From CAYRGQ01 sp964444885 (lineage in GTDB: Bacteria; Bacteroidota; Bacteroidia; Sphingobacteriales; Sphingobacteriaceae), in contig CAYUIZ010000006.1 of the NCBI GenBank assembly GCA_964444885.1, positions 10,580-74,579 on the forward strand: a stretch of 64,000 nt of DNA, read 5' to 3'. The notes beneath the pieces are model-generated. The model did not search any database, had not been told where the DNA came from, and saw only the letters and a list, made by a program, of their open reading frames with translations. How positions within the stretch are numbered: the stretch's first letter is position 1; each line of letters opens with the position of its first letter. Below are positions 8,686-16,852 of the stretch, one piece after another. The position numbers and the translations under genes are program-made.

Positions 8686-11600
8686 TTATAATCCTACTTG
8701 TACGCCCAGCGTGAACGTGCGGGGGAGTGCGATGCCATATCCCGTATCGTAGCCCATGAAGTCGACCAACTCCGGATCCCGGCCGGTGTACGGCGTCAGC
8801 GTGAACAGGTTGTGGCCCGTCACGTAGACGTGAAACTTGTTAAGCGTTTTGCCGCGGCTCTTGAGCAGCTCGCCCAGGTCATACCCCAGGGAGACGGTCC
8901 GCAACTTGAGGAAGGAGGCGTTCTCCAAAAACAGGTCTTGGTCCGAACGGTACGGGATCACACTGCTCCACGGATTGTATAGCGGGTATTGGCTGTAATC
9001 GCCGCGTTTCTCCCAGAACGTGATCTCCTTGACGGATTCCATGTTGGCTACGCCTTCGCGGTTAATGAAGTTAAAGCGGTTAGCCATGTCCTGGTTGACG
9101 ATCTGCCGCCCGAGATTGAAGTGGAAGGTCAGGTTGGCGGTCCACCGGCCGTAGGTAAAATGGTTGGCAAAACCGCCGACTACACGCGGAAACAGATTGC
9201 CCATCAGCGTCTTGTCGTTGTTATCGATGTTGTTATCGCCGTTGGTGTCGCGCCAATTGGGGTCGCCTGCCTTGAGGGGAATGCCATTGTACGTCCGAGC
9301 CATACCATTGGATTGAGGCACTTCCGAATCTGCATTGAAAATTCCATCGTTGGTCAGCATCCAGAACTGGTCGACGGGCTCGCCCACACGAAGGAGACGG
9401 TTGCCGATGACCAACTCATCCAAACCGCCCGGCAGCGCCGCCAGTTTGTTTTGGTTGTAACCGATTTGCAAGGCGCTCGTCCAGCTCAGACGGCCATCCT
9501 GACCGGGAAGAATGTCGACGCCCAATCCCAGCTCCACGCCGGTGTTATTGACTTGCATGCCCGCCTCGTACGCCTGGCGGTATCCATATTCGGCGTAGGA
9601 CGGTATGGCTAGCAATTGGTTTTTATCCGCCTTGGCATACACGTCGAGATTAGCCCGGGCACGTCCGCCCCACAGACCGACATCAATGCCGACGTTCAGC
9701 TGATCCGTATAAGCCCAGGGAATGCCGTAGCCGGTCCATCCGAAATCATACGGACGGGTTAACACGCCAAAACCGTTGTAACCCGGCGTAATCAGGTTGC
9801 CCGTATAGCCGACTTGCGCCGTGTACGTGGGTCCTTGCGAGAAATTGTCAAATGCATTGAGCCTGCCCAGGCGGCCGGCGCTTGCACGCACATTCAGCTC
9901 GGTGAGGGACGCATTGTCGGCCAATAGGTCATTCTTTACGTTCCATCCGGCCGACACGACAGGCGTAAACAGCCAGCGGTTGGTCGGTTGGGCGTTGGAC
10001 GATGCGTCTGACCGCAGAAGCACGGAAAAGGAGTAGCGATCGTCGTAGTTATAAGATCCCCGTCCGTAGAACGACACTAAGTTGTGCTCGGTACGGTCCA
10101 GGAATTTGAAGACCAGTTCGCGCGGGAATGCCGTCGGCGTCAGGTAATTCGGATGATTGGGATCAGACTCCAACAGGTTGATTTTGATGAAGTCGTTGAC
10201 GCCTTTGTAGGCGTAGGCGTAGTCGTATTTATAGGTGTCCCACTGCAGCACGTTGCCCCCCTCAAGGAACAAGGTGTGTGCTCCGGACGTAGGCACGTCG
10301 TAGGTGACGTGGTTGTCGAAAATCAGCCGTTGGTTATAGCCGTAGTAGTTAGACGCATAGCTGTTTTGCTCGAGCAGTGTCCGCGGGTAAAACAAGTCGC
10401 GGAAGCCCTCGTTATAGTCGACGGCCAAGCGGCTGGTGACGCTCAGGCGGTCAAAATCGAAGAGGAGCTTGGCGTGACCCTCCACAATGTTGGTTTGGTT
10501 TTTGTCAAAGCTGTTCTCAAACTGGTTGAGATACTGGCTGTACACACCGTTATTGGGCGACAACGGCGCCTGCAAGTCAGGGATGTACGACATCTGCGCA
10601 AAGCGGTCGCGCATGTTGCGGTTGCGCTGGCGATCGAGGCGATTGCCGTTGACCATGGCCGAAAACTGCAACCACTCCAAAGGGCGCATATTAATGGCAA
10701 ACATCGTGCTGTAGCGGTTCATGCCGGTTTCGTCAGCCACGCCCGAGTTGCGCATGGTGCCGATGGAAAAACGGAAATTGGCCCGCTCCGAACCACCGGA
10801 AATATCGGCATTTACCGAATGTGACAACGCATTGCGGTAGTAGCTATTCGTCCAGTTGGACGGACCGTAATACGCGCTATTCAGCGAGTCGCTCAGATAA
10901 ATGGGATAGGTATCGTCATCCGAATACCGGCCGGCAGACGTATAACGGTCGTAAAACTGCCGCCGGAACAAGTTCTCGTACTGGCCGTTGATCGTGGTGA
11001 CGGATGGCCGTTCGGCAACGCCAAAATAGGAGTTGAAATTGATCTGGCGCGTGGCTCCAGGCCGCTTCGTCGTCAGCACGATCGCGCCATTCGCGGCCAA
11101 TGGCCCGTAGATAGCTGCCGCGGCCAAGTCTTTATATACCTGCACCGACTCGATGTTGGACATCTCGATATTGGACAAGAGGTTGGTAGCCGGGCCAATA
11201 CGGTTAAAGTCATATTGCTGGATATCGAACGCAAAGGGATGTTCGCCCACCAAGGGAATGCCGTCCAGCACGACCAGTGGCTGGGACTGGTAGACTTCGC
11301 GCATGGAGAATATGGGCATCGGCGTGCCACGCAAGAACATCTGCTGCACCGCTCCAGGCTCTCCCGTGGTCTCCTGTATATAAAGGCCTGCGACTTGGTC
11401 TTTCAACGACTGGTGGATTGACACCGCCGGAAACTGAGCGGTCTGTTCCACGGACGAGGCTGTCGAATGAACCCCAATGTCGGTAAACGGCTTCCCTTCG
11501 CCAAACCTGCTGTGGATCCCGATTTCGCGGACTGTCGTGTCGGACTGGGATACCGTAGCGCCTTCACCTGACGCCGCTGCCCCCGGGGTACGCACGGGCC

Positions 11601-11694
11601 GTTCCCCAGCCGCCACTGCGGTACCGGGCGAAAGCTCCATAGCCAAAAACACGGATAAAACTACCCCGAAACAGGCTGCTCTTCTATTGTGCAT
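8686..11694 (-). CDS. SusC/RagA family TonB-dependent transporter lacking the N-terminal regulatory-like domain (SusC2)
   Basis: 1002 residues. Signal peptide (cleavage near TAVAAG), then about 55 residues of Gly/Ala/Ser/Thr-rich sequence, then a plug (AVSIHQSLKDQVAGLYIQ, PLVVLDGIPLVG, IESVQVYKDLAAAAIYGPLA) and a large beta-barrel ending in LGVQVGL. The carboxypeptidase-regulatory-like domain usual in SusC, present in SusC1, is not visible. As first gene of the operon it faces the 640-bp region with operator-like palindromes. Lengths and motifs leave little doubt on family; substrate is unknown. Confidence 0.94.
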   Translation of the reverse strand: MHNRRAACFGVVLSVFLAMELSPGTAVAAGERPVRTPGAAASGEGATVSQSDTTVREIGIHSRFGEGKPFTDIGVHSTASSVEQTAQFPAVSIHQSLKDQVAGLYIQETTGEPGAVQQMFLRGTPMPIFSMREVYQSQPLVVLDGIPLVGEHPFAFDIQQYDFNRIGPATNLLSNIEMSNIESVQVYKDLAAAAIYGPLAANGAIVLTTKRPGATRQINFNSYFGVAERPSVTTINGQYENLFRRQFYDRYTSAGRYSDDDTYPIYLSDSLNSAYYGPSNWTNSYYRNALSHSVNADISGGSERANFRFSIGTMRNSGVADETGMNRYSTMFAINMRPLEWLQFSAMVNGNRLDRQRNRNMRDRFAQMSYIPDLQAPLSPNNGVYSQYLNQFENSFDKNQTNIVEGHAKLLFDFDRLSVTSRLAVDYNEGFRDLFYPRTLLEQNSYASNYYGYNQRLIFDNHVTYDVPTSGAHTLFLEGGNVLQWDTYKYDYAYAYKGVNDFIKINLLESDPNHPNYLTPTAFPRELVFKFLDRTEHNLVSFYGRGSYNYDDRYSFSVLLRSDASSNAQPTNRWLFTPVVSAGWNVKNDLLADNASLTELNVRASAGRLGRLNAFDNFSQGPTYTAQVGYTGNLITPGYNGFGVLTRPYDFGWTGYGIPWAYTDQLNVGIDVGLWGGRARANLDVYAKADKNQLLAIPSYAEYGYRQAYEAGMQVNNTGVELGLGVDILPGQDGRLSWTSALQIGYNQNKLAALPGGLDELVIGNRLLRVGEPVDQFWMLTNDGIFNADSEVPQSNGMARTYNGIPLKAGDPNWRDTNGDNNIDNNDKTLMGNLFPRVVGGFANHFTYGRWTANLTFHFNLGRQIVNQDMANRFNFINREGVANMESVKEITFWEKRGDYSQYPLYNPWSSVIPYRSDQDLFLENASFLKLRTVSLGYDLGELLKSRGKTLNKFHVYVTGHNLFTLTPYTGRDPELVDFMGYDTGYGIALPRTFTLGVQVGL

Positions 11695-12044
11695 ATCAAT
11701 TGATGTTTAAAAGATATCTAAATCTCCGATCTGTTCTTTGTTTATAATTGGATGGACGCATGGCGTTGCGATCGTCCCACGCTTACGGTATTTCGCCTGC
11801 AGACACTTCAAGGGGTTAGTCAACCTTCCAGTGATGCAGCTTACGGATACGGGCAGGCTAGCCTGCCAACGGATGCGCGTAAAGCGAAAACCCGGGGAAC
11901 TGAACACACGCTCACCGGTTGTCCTTTATCCGTACGGCCGTAAAAAAAATGAATGGCGTAAATATTTTCTCATATTTCAAGTTTTGGTTTCGTTGCCCGC
12001 CGATACGAATCCCCTGACGGCTGGCGTAGTTTATTAAATTGTTA

Positions 12045-12060
12045 ACTAAAACGTTTTAGT
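12045..12060. promoter_or_regulatory. Perfect 16-bp palindrome, LacI-family-operator-like
   Basis: ACTAAAACGTTTTAGT is its own reverse complement with a central CG, the layout of LacI/PurR-family operators (central CpG, A-rich arms). It lies 351 bp upstream of SusC2. The 12-bp core TAAAACGTTTTA recurs exactly at 27193-27204, upstream of the DUF1080 gene, and with a change at 12254-12269. No LacI-family gene is in the window, so the regulator is an inference. Confidence 0.55.
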
Positions 12061-12253
12061 CTTTGGTTGTAATCCTGTAGCTTTACATCTTACGCACGCT
12101 AGCGCTGGCTAGTGGTGGTGTTCTTATGAAGATGGCAAGCGAAGGCTTGGTGCTAAATTGATAATGGTTTCGTTATTATCAACTTCGTAAAAGTAGTTAC
12201 ATTTGTTACAACGAGATGTTAATGGATACCAAAGAAAATGTTAATGAAATCCT

Positions 12254-12269
12254 AATAAAACGTCTTAGC
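12254..12269. promoter_or_regulatory. Imperfect copy of the operator-like palindrome
   Basis: AATAAAACGTCTTAGC keeps the central ACG and both A/T arms of the 12045 site, with one mismatch in the 12-bp core (TAAAACGTCTTA). It is 65 bp upstream of the histidine-kinase start. Its centre is 209 bp from the other site, close to 20 helical turns, which would suit DNA looping by a bivalent repressor. This is inference only. Confidence 0.35.
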
Positions 12270-12333
12270 GCAAGAACAACTTGTATTTTAGCGTATTAAG
12301 TAGATTGACCACAAAACCCGACCCGATCCCTGT

Positions 12334-13743
12334 ATGCATAAAGGAGTCATCCTAGCCAGCTTTTTAATTCTCATCAGCATGCTGTTGTATTTGACCTATG
12401 CGACATTCCGCTTCAATGACCAGGAATACCAGTCGACCGAGAAAACGCTGATTAAGGACCATTATGCCGAAAGTATCCGAAACGACAAGCTCTATCCCGG
12501 TGGCCAAGCGATCATCGACCGGTATATGCTAGGAAACATCCACGACCTCGAGCAACGTTACCTGACCAATTCCAGTAGTTTCGAGCAGCGGAGTGCAGTG
12601 ATTCTGGACAGTATGTTTACTGAGCTTCGGGCGGAAAGCACGATGGACAGCCTGTTTGCTTCCATCACGCGGGAGTACGGCTTGAGTGATGAGCTGGATT
12701 ACCTCCTGACCATCCATTCGATAAAGGTTACGTTCCAACACCCGACGCAGGTCACGGTGTTCGAATTCGGGTCCCCCCTTACGCCGCTGCAGCAAAGCCT
12801 TTTTACACCCAGCGGGCTAATCATCAGCGGCACGCTCAAGAAGCCGCTGCCGCAAAACCTGATCACTTCGTACACGGTCAGCAACGCGTTGGACTATAGC
12901 TACACGACGACGTTTGCACTTCATGTGGACCGCCGCAACCGCTACCTGTACGTGCTTCGCCGCATGGCCCCCACCCTGCTCCTCGGCCTGTTATCGATTG
13001 CCAGCGTCGTATCCGTATACTACATCACCTACCGCAAATGGATCAAGCAGAAAAAGCTGGCGGAGATGAAATCCGATTTCCTCAACAGCATCACGCACGA
13101 ATTCAACACGCCGCTGTCGACCATTATCGTTGCGAATAAAAACATGCAGCACGACAAAATCATGGCCAATCCGAGCAGTGTCGCTACGCTGACCAGCATC
13201 ATCGACCGGCAGGCGGCACGGCTCGAAAAACTGTTCGGGCAGGCGATGGATATCACCACGATGGACAGCTCGACCCTAGCGAAAGAACCCGTCGACGTCA
13301 ACCTGGTGCTGAACGACATTGTCACCGATTACCAGCTGAAGACCTCGGACCAAGGCATCCAACTCTCGGCAACGCTGACACCAGAACCCGCTATCGTCGA
13401 CCTCAACCGGTTCTTCTTCACCACGATGATCCTCAACCTCCTCGACAATGCCCTGAAGTACAATCAGAGCGAGGTGAAAACCATTGCGGTAGCGGTGGTG
13501 CCCGGGCCGGCCGACATCCAGGTGCGGATAGCGGACAATGGCGTGGGCATCCCCGACCAGGAGCAGGAACACGTTTTCGATAAGTTTTACCGGTTGCGCG
13601 AGCAGGGCCAGCCCATGTCGGGTCTGGGCCTTGGATTATACTACGTCTACCAATGCATCAAGAGCCACGGCTGGACCTTATCGGTCAATAGCAAGGTAGG
13701 TGTGGGCAGCCAGTTCGTCATCCATATCCCCCGCAAACCATGA
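12334..13743 (+). CDS. Membrane-bound sensor histidine kinase
   Basis: 469 residues. Two membrane segments (about 4-24 and 211-233) flank an extracytoplasmic sensor domain of about 185 residues with no recognised fold. HisKA follows with the phospho-accepting His at 255 (SITHEFNTP), then a HATPase domain with N box ILNLLDNALKYN, G1 box IADNGVGIPD and G2 box GLGLGLYYV. It overlaps the response regulator by 4 nt (ATGA), so the pair is co-translated. It is divergent from the SusCD operon across a shared 640-bp region, suggesting but not proving that it controls that operon. Signal is unknown. Confidence 0.93.
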   Translation: MHKGVILASFLILISMLLYLTYATFRFNDQEYQSTEKTLIKDHYAESIRNDKLYPGGQAIIDRYMLGNIHDLEQRYLTNSSSFEQRSAVILDSMFTELRAESTMDSLFASITREYGLSDELDYLLTIHSIKVTFQHPTQVTVFEFGSPLTPLQQSLFTPSGLIISGTLKKPLPQNLITSYTVSNALDYSYTTTFALHVDRRNRYLYVLRRMAPTLLLGLLSIASVVSVYYITYRKWIKQKKLAEMKSDFLNSITHEFNTPLSTIIVANKNMQHDKIMANPSSVATLTSIIDRQAARLEKLFGQAMDITTMDSSTLAKEPVDVNLVLNDIVTDYQLKTSDQGIQLSATLTPEPAIVDLNRFFFTTMILNLLDNALKYNQSEVKTIAVAVVPGPADIQVRIADNGVGIPDQEQEHVFDKFYRLREQGQPMSGLGLGLYYVYQCIKSHGWTLSVNSKVGVGSQFVIHIPRKP

Positions 13744-14459
13744 CCGTACCACCCAAGCACAGAATACTCTACGTCGAGGATGAAGCCGACCTCGCCAACG
13801 TGACCAAGCAATACCTTGAAGCGATGGGATTTGACGTGGAATGGTGCGAAACCAGCGAAGAAGCATATGCGCTGTTTGCGGCATCCCCCCATTCCTTTAA
13901 CCTCACGATCATTGACGTGCAACTGCCCGGCGGCAATGGTTTTGACCTGGCTAAACGCCTCGTGGCGATGGACAAATCGGCCTACTTCCTTTTCCTGACT
14001 GCCCGAAAAGAGAAAAAGGACAAAATCCTGGGCCTGGGCATCGGCGCTGCCGACTATATCAGCAAACCGTTCGATATCGACGAACTGGTGCTCCGCATCC
14101 GCAACATCGTCCGCCGCCAGGAAACCCAGGGCGCCAGCCCCGCCCGCTCCGACCAGGACGTGATAACGATGGGCGACGTACACCTCCACACCAAGCTCCT
14201 CTCCCTCGAGGTGGCCGGTAACCAGGAAGTGACGCTCACCCTGCGCGAGGCGGAGCTGCTGGAATATTTCTTCCGCAACCACAACCAGATCGTCAGCCGC
14301 GAAGATTTGCTGGTGAATATTTGGGGCGAGAACGATTATTTCCTGGGCAGAAGCCTGGACGTGTTTATCTCGCGCCTGCGCAAGCTGCTGAGCGGCTCAA
14401 GCTATGTGAAAATCGAGAATATATACGGGGTCGGATTCGTCTGCCGCGTCAATGAATAA
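13740..14459 (+). CDS. OmpR/PhoB-family response regulator
   Basis: 239 residues. Receiver domain (1-120) with acidic pair at VEDE, phospho-acceptor Asp 59 in TIIDVQLPGGNGF and conserved Lys in ADYISKPFDIDEL. The C-terminal winged helix (about 140-238) carries LTLREAELLEYFFRN, and the DNA-binding end reads SLDVFISRLRKLL followed by IENIYGVGFVC. It is translationally coupled to the kinase upstream. After its stop, about 100 bp separate it from the convergent GH3 gene. Confidence 0.95.
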   Translation: MTVPPKHRILYVEDEADLANVTKQYLEAMGFDVEWCETSEEAYALFAASPHSFNLTIIDVQLPGGNGFDLAKRLVAMDKSAYFLFLTARKEKKDKILGLGIGAADYISKPFDIDELVLRIRNIVRRQETQGASPARSDQDVITMGDVHLHTKLLSLEVAGNQEVTLTLREAELLEYFFRNHNQIVSREDLLVNIWGENDYFLGRSLDVFISRLRKLLSGSSYVKIENIYGVGFVCRVNE

Positions 14460-14529
14460 CCTGGCGAACCTGCACCACCGCAGACGCTTCGCATGCGCTG
14501 ACTACAAACCTTTCCGCACCGCGTGCTGC

Positions 14530-14550
14530 AAAAAGGCCCCTGCTTGGCCT
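14530..14550 (-). terminator. Rho-independent terminator of the recJ-lptB-GH3 operon
   Basis: On the minus strand AGGCC-loop of 7-GGCCT is followed by a short T run (14534-14530). It starts about 12 nt past the GH3 stop codon. The stem is only 5 bp, so strength is moderate. Confidence 0.5.
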
Positions 14551-14561
14551 AGCGCTGTGCG

Positions 14562-16070
14562 TTACAGCAACTTGACCAGCTCGTCGAGGTAGACCCGGTC
14601 ATTGGAAAGGCGGGGCACTTTGTTCTGGCCACCCAGCTTGCCACGCGCCTTCAGCCAGCGATAAAACGTGCCATCGGGCGCATGGTGAATAATCGGGAAG
14701 CGCAGGGCCATGTCTTTGTAGCGCTTCGCGTCGTAGTCCGAGTTGATCTCGCGCAGGTGCTGGTCAAGCACTTCGCAAAAACGCTGGAAATCGTCCGGAT
14801 CCTGTTCAAACTCGATAATCCACTCGTGGGCTCCCACGTCTTTTTCGCCAAAATAAACCGGCCCGGCCGTATAATCACGCAAGATCGCGTGCGTCGCCTC
14901 GCAGGCCTTGCCTAAGGCGTCGTCGGCATTATCGACAATCACCTCCTCGCCGAAGGTGTTGATGTATTGCTTGGTGCGGCCGGTAACCTGTATGCGATAC
15001 GGGTACAGGCTGGTAAACTTGACGGTATCGCCCACCATATACCGCCAGAGGCCAGCATTTGTGCTAATGATCAGTGCGTAATTTTTGCCAAGCTCCACTT
15101 CCCCCAGCCCGATAGCCTGCGGATGTTCGTCATGGATGCGGTCCATCGGCAGAAACTCGTAGTAGATACCGTAATCCAGCATCAGCAACAGTTCCTCGGA
15201 ATCGGCTTGATCCTGCAGCGCGAAATACCCTTCGGAGGCGTTGTAGTTCTCGAGGTAGTACATCCGCTCGGAGGGAATCAGTCTTTTAAATTTTTCGCGG
15301 TAGGGCTTGAAGCTGACGCCGCCGTGGCTGTAAAATTCGAGATTCGGCCATACCTCGAGCAAGTTATCCTTGCCCGTCATCTCGAGAATCCGCGACGCCA
15401 AAACCACGTTCCATGTCGGTACGCCCGCCAGGTTCGTCACGTTCTCCTTGCTCGTGATCTGCGCGGCCTGTTCGATCTTCTCCTCAAAATCGGGGTTAAG
15501 GCATACATCAATTCCGGGCGTACGCTTGAAATCGGCCCATTTAGGCAGGTTGCGGATGATGATCGACGACAAGTCGCCGTAGTAATGGTCCGAATCGATG
15601 CCGATGATCTGCGAGCTGCCCCCCAACACGAGGGATTTGCCCGTCATGATTTTGGTGTCGGGGCGGTTATGGCAATACACCGAAAGCATGTCTTTGCCCC
15701 CCTGGTAGTGGCAGTCTTCCAGCGCTTCCTCGCTGACGGGAATAAATTTGCTCCGGTCAGAGGTGGTGCCCGATGATTTGGCAAACCACTTGATTTCGGT
15801 CGGCCAAAGGATGTTTTGCTCGCCCTTGAACATGCGGTCGATGTAGGGCTTAAGGCTGTTGTAATCCTGGATCGGTACGCGCTCCCGGTAGGTCTCAGGG
15901 GTGAGGATAGACTCGTAATCGTACTTTTTGCCCCATTCGGTGGCTTGTGCCGTACCAATAAGGCTATGAAACCACTCCTCCTGCACGTCGTGCGGATATT
16001 TCATGAAAAGCTCGATCTGGTGGATGCGCTTTTTCATGATCCAAGTGAATATTGAGTTAATCAGTGCCAT
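14562..16070 (-). CDS. GH3-family (auxin-responsive promoter family) acyl-adenylating protein
   Basis: 502 residues covering the GH3 fold from end to end: AKSSGTTSDRSKFIPVS (phosphate-binding loop, about residues 96-112), a YNASEGYFALQD motif and LWRYMVGDTVKF in the adenylate-forming region. Plant GH3 enzymes join amino acids to acyl acids such as jasmonate and auxin through acyl-adenylates; bacterial members, common in Bacteroidota, have no settled substrate that I know. It lies 19 nt downstream of lptB and is probably the last gene of recJ-lptB-GH3. Cytosolic, with no signal peptide. Confidence 0.9.
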   Translation of the reverse strand: MALINSIFTWIMKKRIHQIELFMKYPHDVQEEWFHSLIGTAQATEWGKKYDYESILTPETYRERVPIQDYNSLKPYIDRMFKGEQNILWPTEIKWFAKSSGTTSDRSKFIPVSEEALEDCHYQGGKDMLSVYCHNRPDTKIMTGKSLVLGGSSQIIGIDSDHYYGDLSSIIIRNLPKWADFKRTPGIDVCLNPDFEEKIEQAAQITSKENVTNLAGVPTWNVVLASRILEMTGKDNLLEVWPNLEFYSHGGVSFKPYREKFKRLIPSERMYYLENYNASEGYFALQDQADSEELLLMLDYGIYYEFLPMDRIHDEHPQAIGLGEVELGKNYALIISTNAGLWRYMVGDTVKFTSLYPYRIQVTGRTKQYINTFGEEVIVDNADDALGKACEATHAILRDYTAGPVYFGEKDVGAHEWIIEFEQDPDDFQRFCEVLDQHLREINSDYDAKRYKDMALRFPIIHHAPDGTFYRWLKARGKLGGQNKVPRLSNDRVYLDELVKLL

Positions 16071-16089
16071 CGCTGCGTTTGTGCTCCAA

Positions 16090-16824
16090 TTATAGCCTTT
16101 TTCTCCTTAATTCGAAATTGCGCCCCAAGTAAAACTTGCGGGCTACTTCGTTGACGGCGATTTCCTCCGGTGTGCCATCGAGCATGATCTTACCCTCGGC
16201 CAACAAGTATGCCCGGTCGGTGATGGACAGGGTCTCCTGCACGTTGTGGTCGGTGATCAGGATGCCAATATTCCGTGATTTGAGCTTGGACACAATCGTC
16301 TGTATCTCTTCCACGGCAATGGGATCCACCCCAGCGAAGGGCTCGTCCAGCAGGATAAAATTCGGGTTGGCCGCCAGCGCACGGGCAATCTCCGTTCTAC
16401 GGCGCTCCCCGCCGGACAGCAAATCGCCCCGGTTCTTGCGGACGCGGTGCAGGCTGAAATCGCTGAGCAGCTCTTCCAGTTTCTCCTGTCGCTGAGCCCT
16501 ATTGGGATAATGCACTTCCAGCACGGCCATGATATTATGCTCGACCGACAGCTTTCTGAATACGGAAGCCTCCTGTGCCAGGTAGCCGATACCTTTCTGC
16601 GCACGCCGGTACATGGGATCCTCGGTGATTTCCTCGCCGTCAAGGTACACATGCCCCTCGTTGGGTTTGATCAGCCCCACGATCATGTAAAACGACGTCG
16701 TCTTGCCGGCACCGTTAGGTCCCAGCAAGCCCACGATCTCGCCCTGGGACACGTGAAACGATACGTCGTTGACGACAGTCCGTTGCCGGTATTTTTTGAT
16801 CAGGTGTTCTGCTTTTAGAATCAT
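16090..16824 (-). CDS. lptB: LPS export ABC transporter ATP-binding protein
   Basis: 244 residues. LptB powers extraction of lipopolysaccharide from the inner membrane together with LptFG. Walker A GPNGAGKTT (about 35-43), Q-loop region with YLAQEASVFRKL, ABC signature LSGGERRR, Walker B FILLDEPFAGVDP and switch His in ITDHNVQE are all intact and in LptB-specific form. It lies 28 nt after recJ and 19 nt before GH3 in one transcription unit. This neighbourhood is plausible for Bacteroidota, where lptB is often separated from lptA/lptC. Confidence 0.95.
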   Translation of the reverse strand: MILKAEHLIKKYRQRTVVNDVSFHVSQGEIVGLLGPNGAGKTTSFYMIVGLIKPNEGHVYLDGEEITEDPMYRRAQKGIGYLAQEASVFRKLSVEHNIMAVLEVHYPNRAQRQEKLEELLSDFSLHRVRKNRGDLLSGGERRRTEIARALAANPNFILLDEPFAGVDPIAVEEIQTIVSKLKSRNIGILITDHNVQETLSITDRAYLLAEGKIMLDGTPEEIAVNEVARKFYLGRNFELRRKRL

Positions 16825-16852
16825 AGTGTCTTACGGGTATGTTCTGTCCGCG

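Larger units (their letters stand above)
11695..12333. other. Divergent regulatory region between SusC2 operon and two-component genes
   Basis: 639 bp without a credible gene. Its GC is lower in the right half. It holds one perfect 16-bp palindrome (12045-12060) and a related imperfect copy (12254-12269). The left 350 bp would form a long leader for the SusC2 transcript if the promoter lies near the palindromes. I found no perfect TAnnTTTG box on either strand here and no recognisable riboswitch. Confidence 0.5.
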
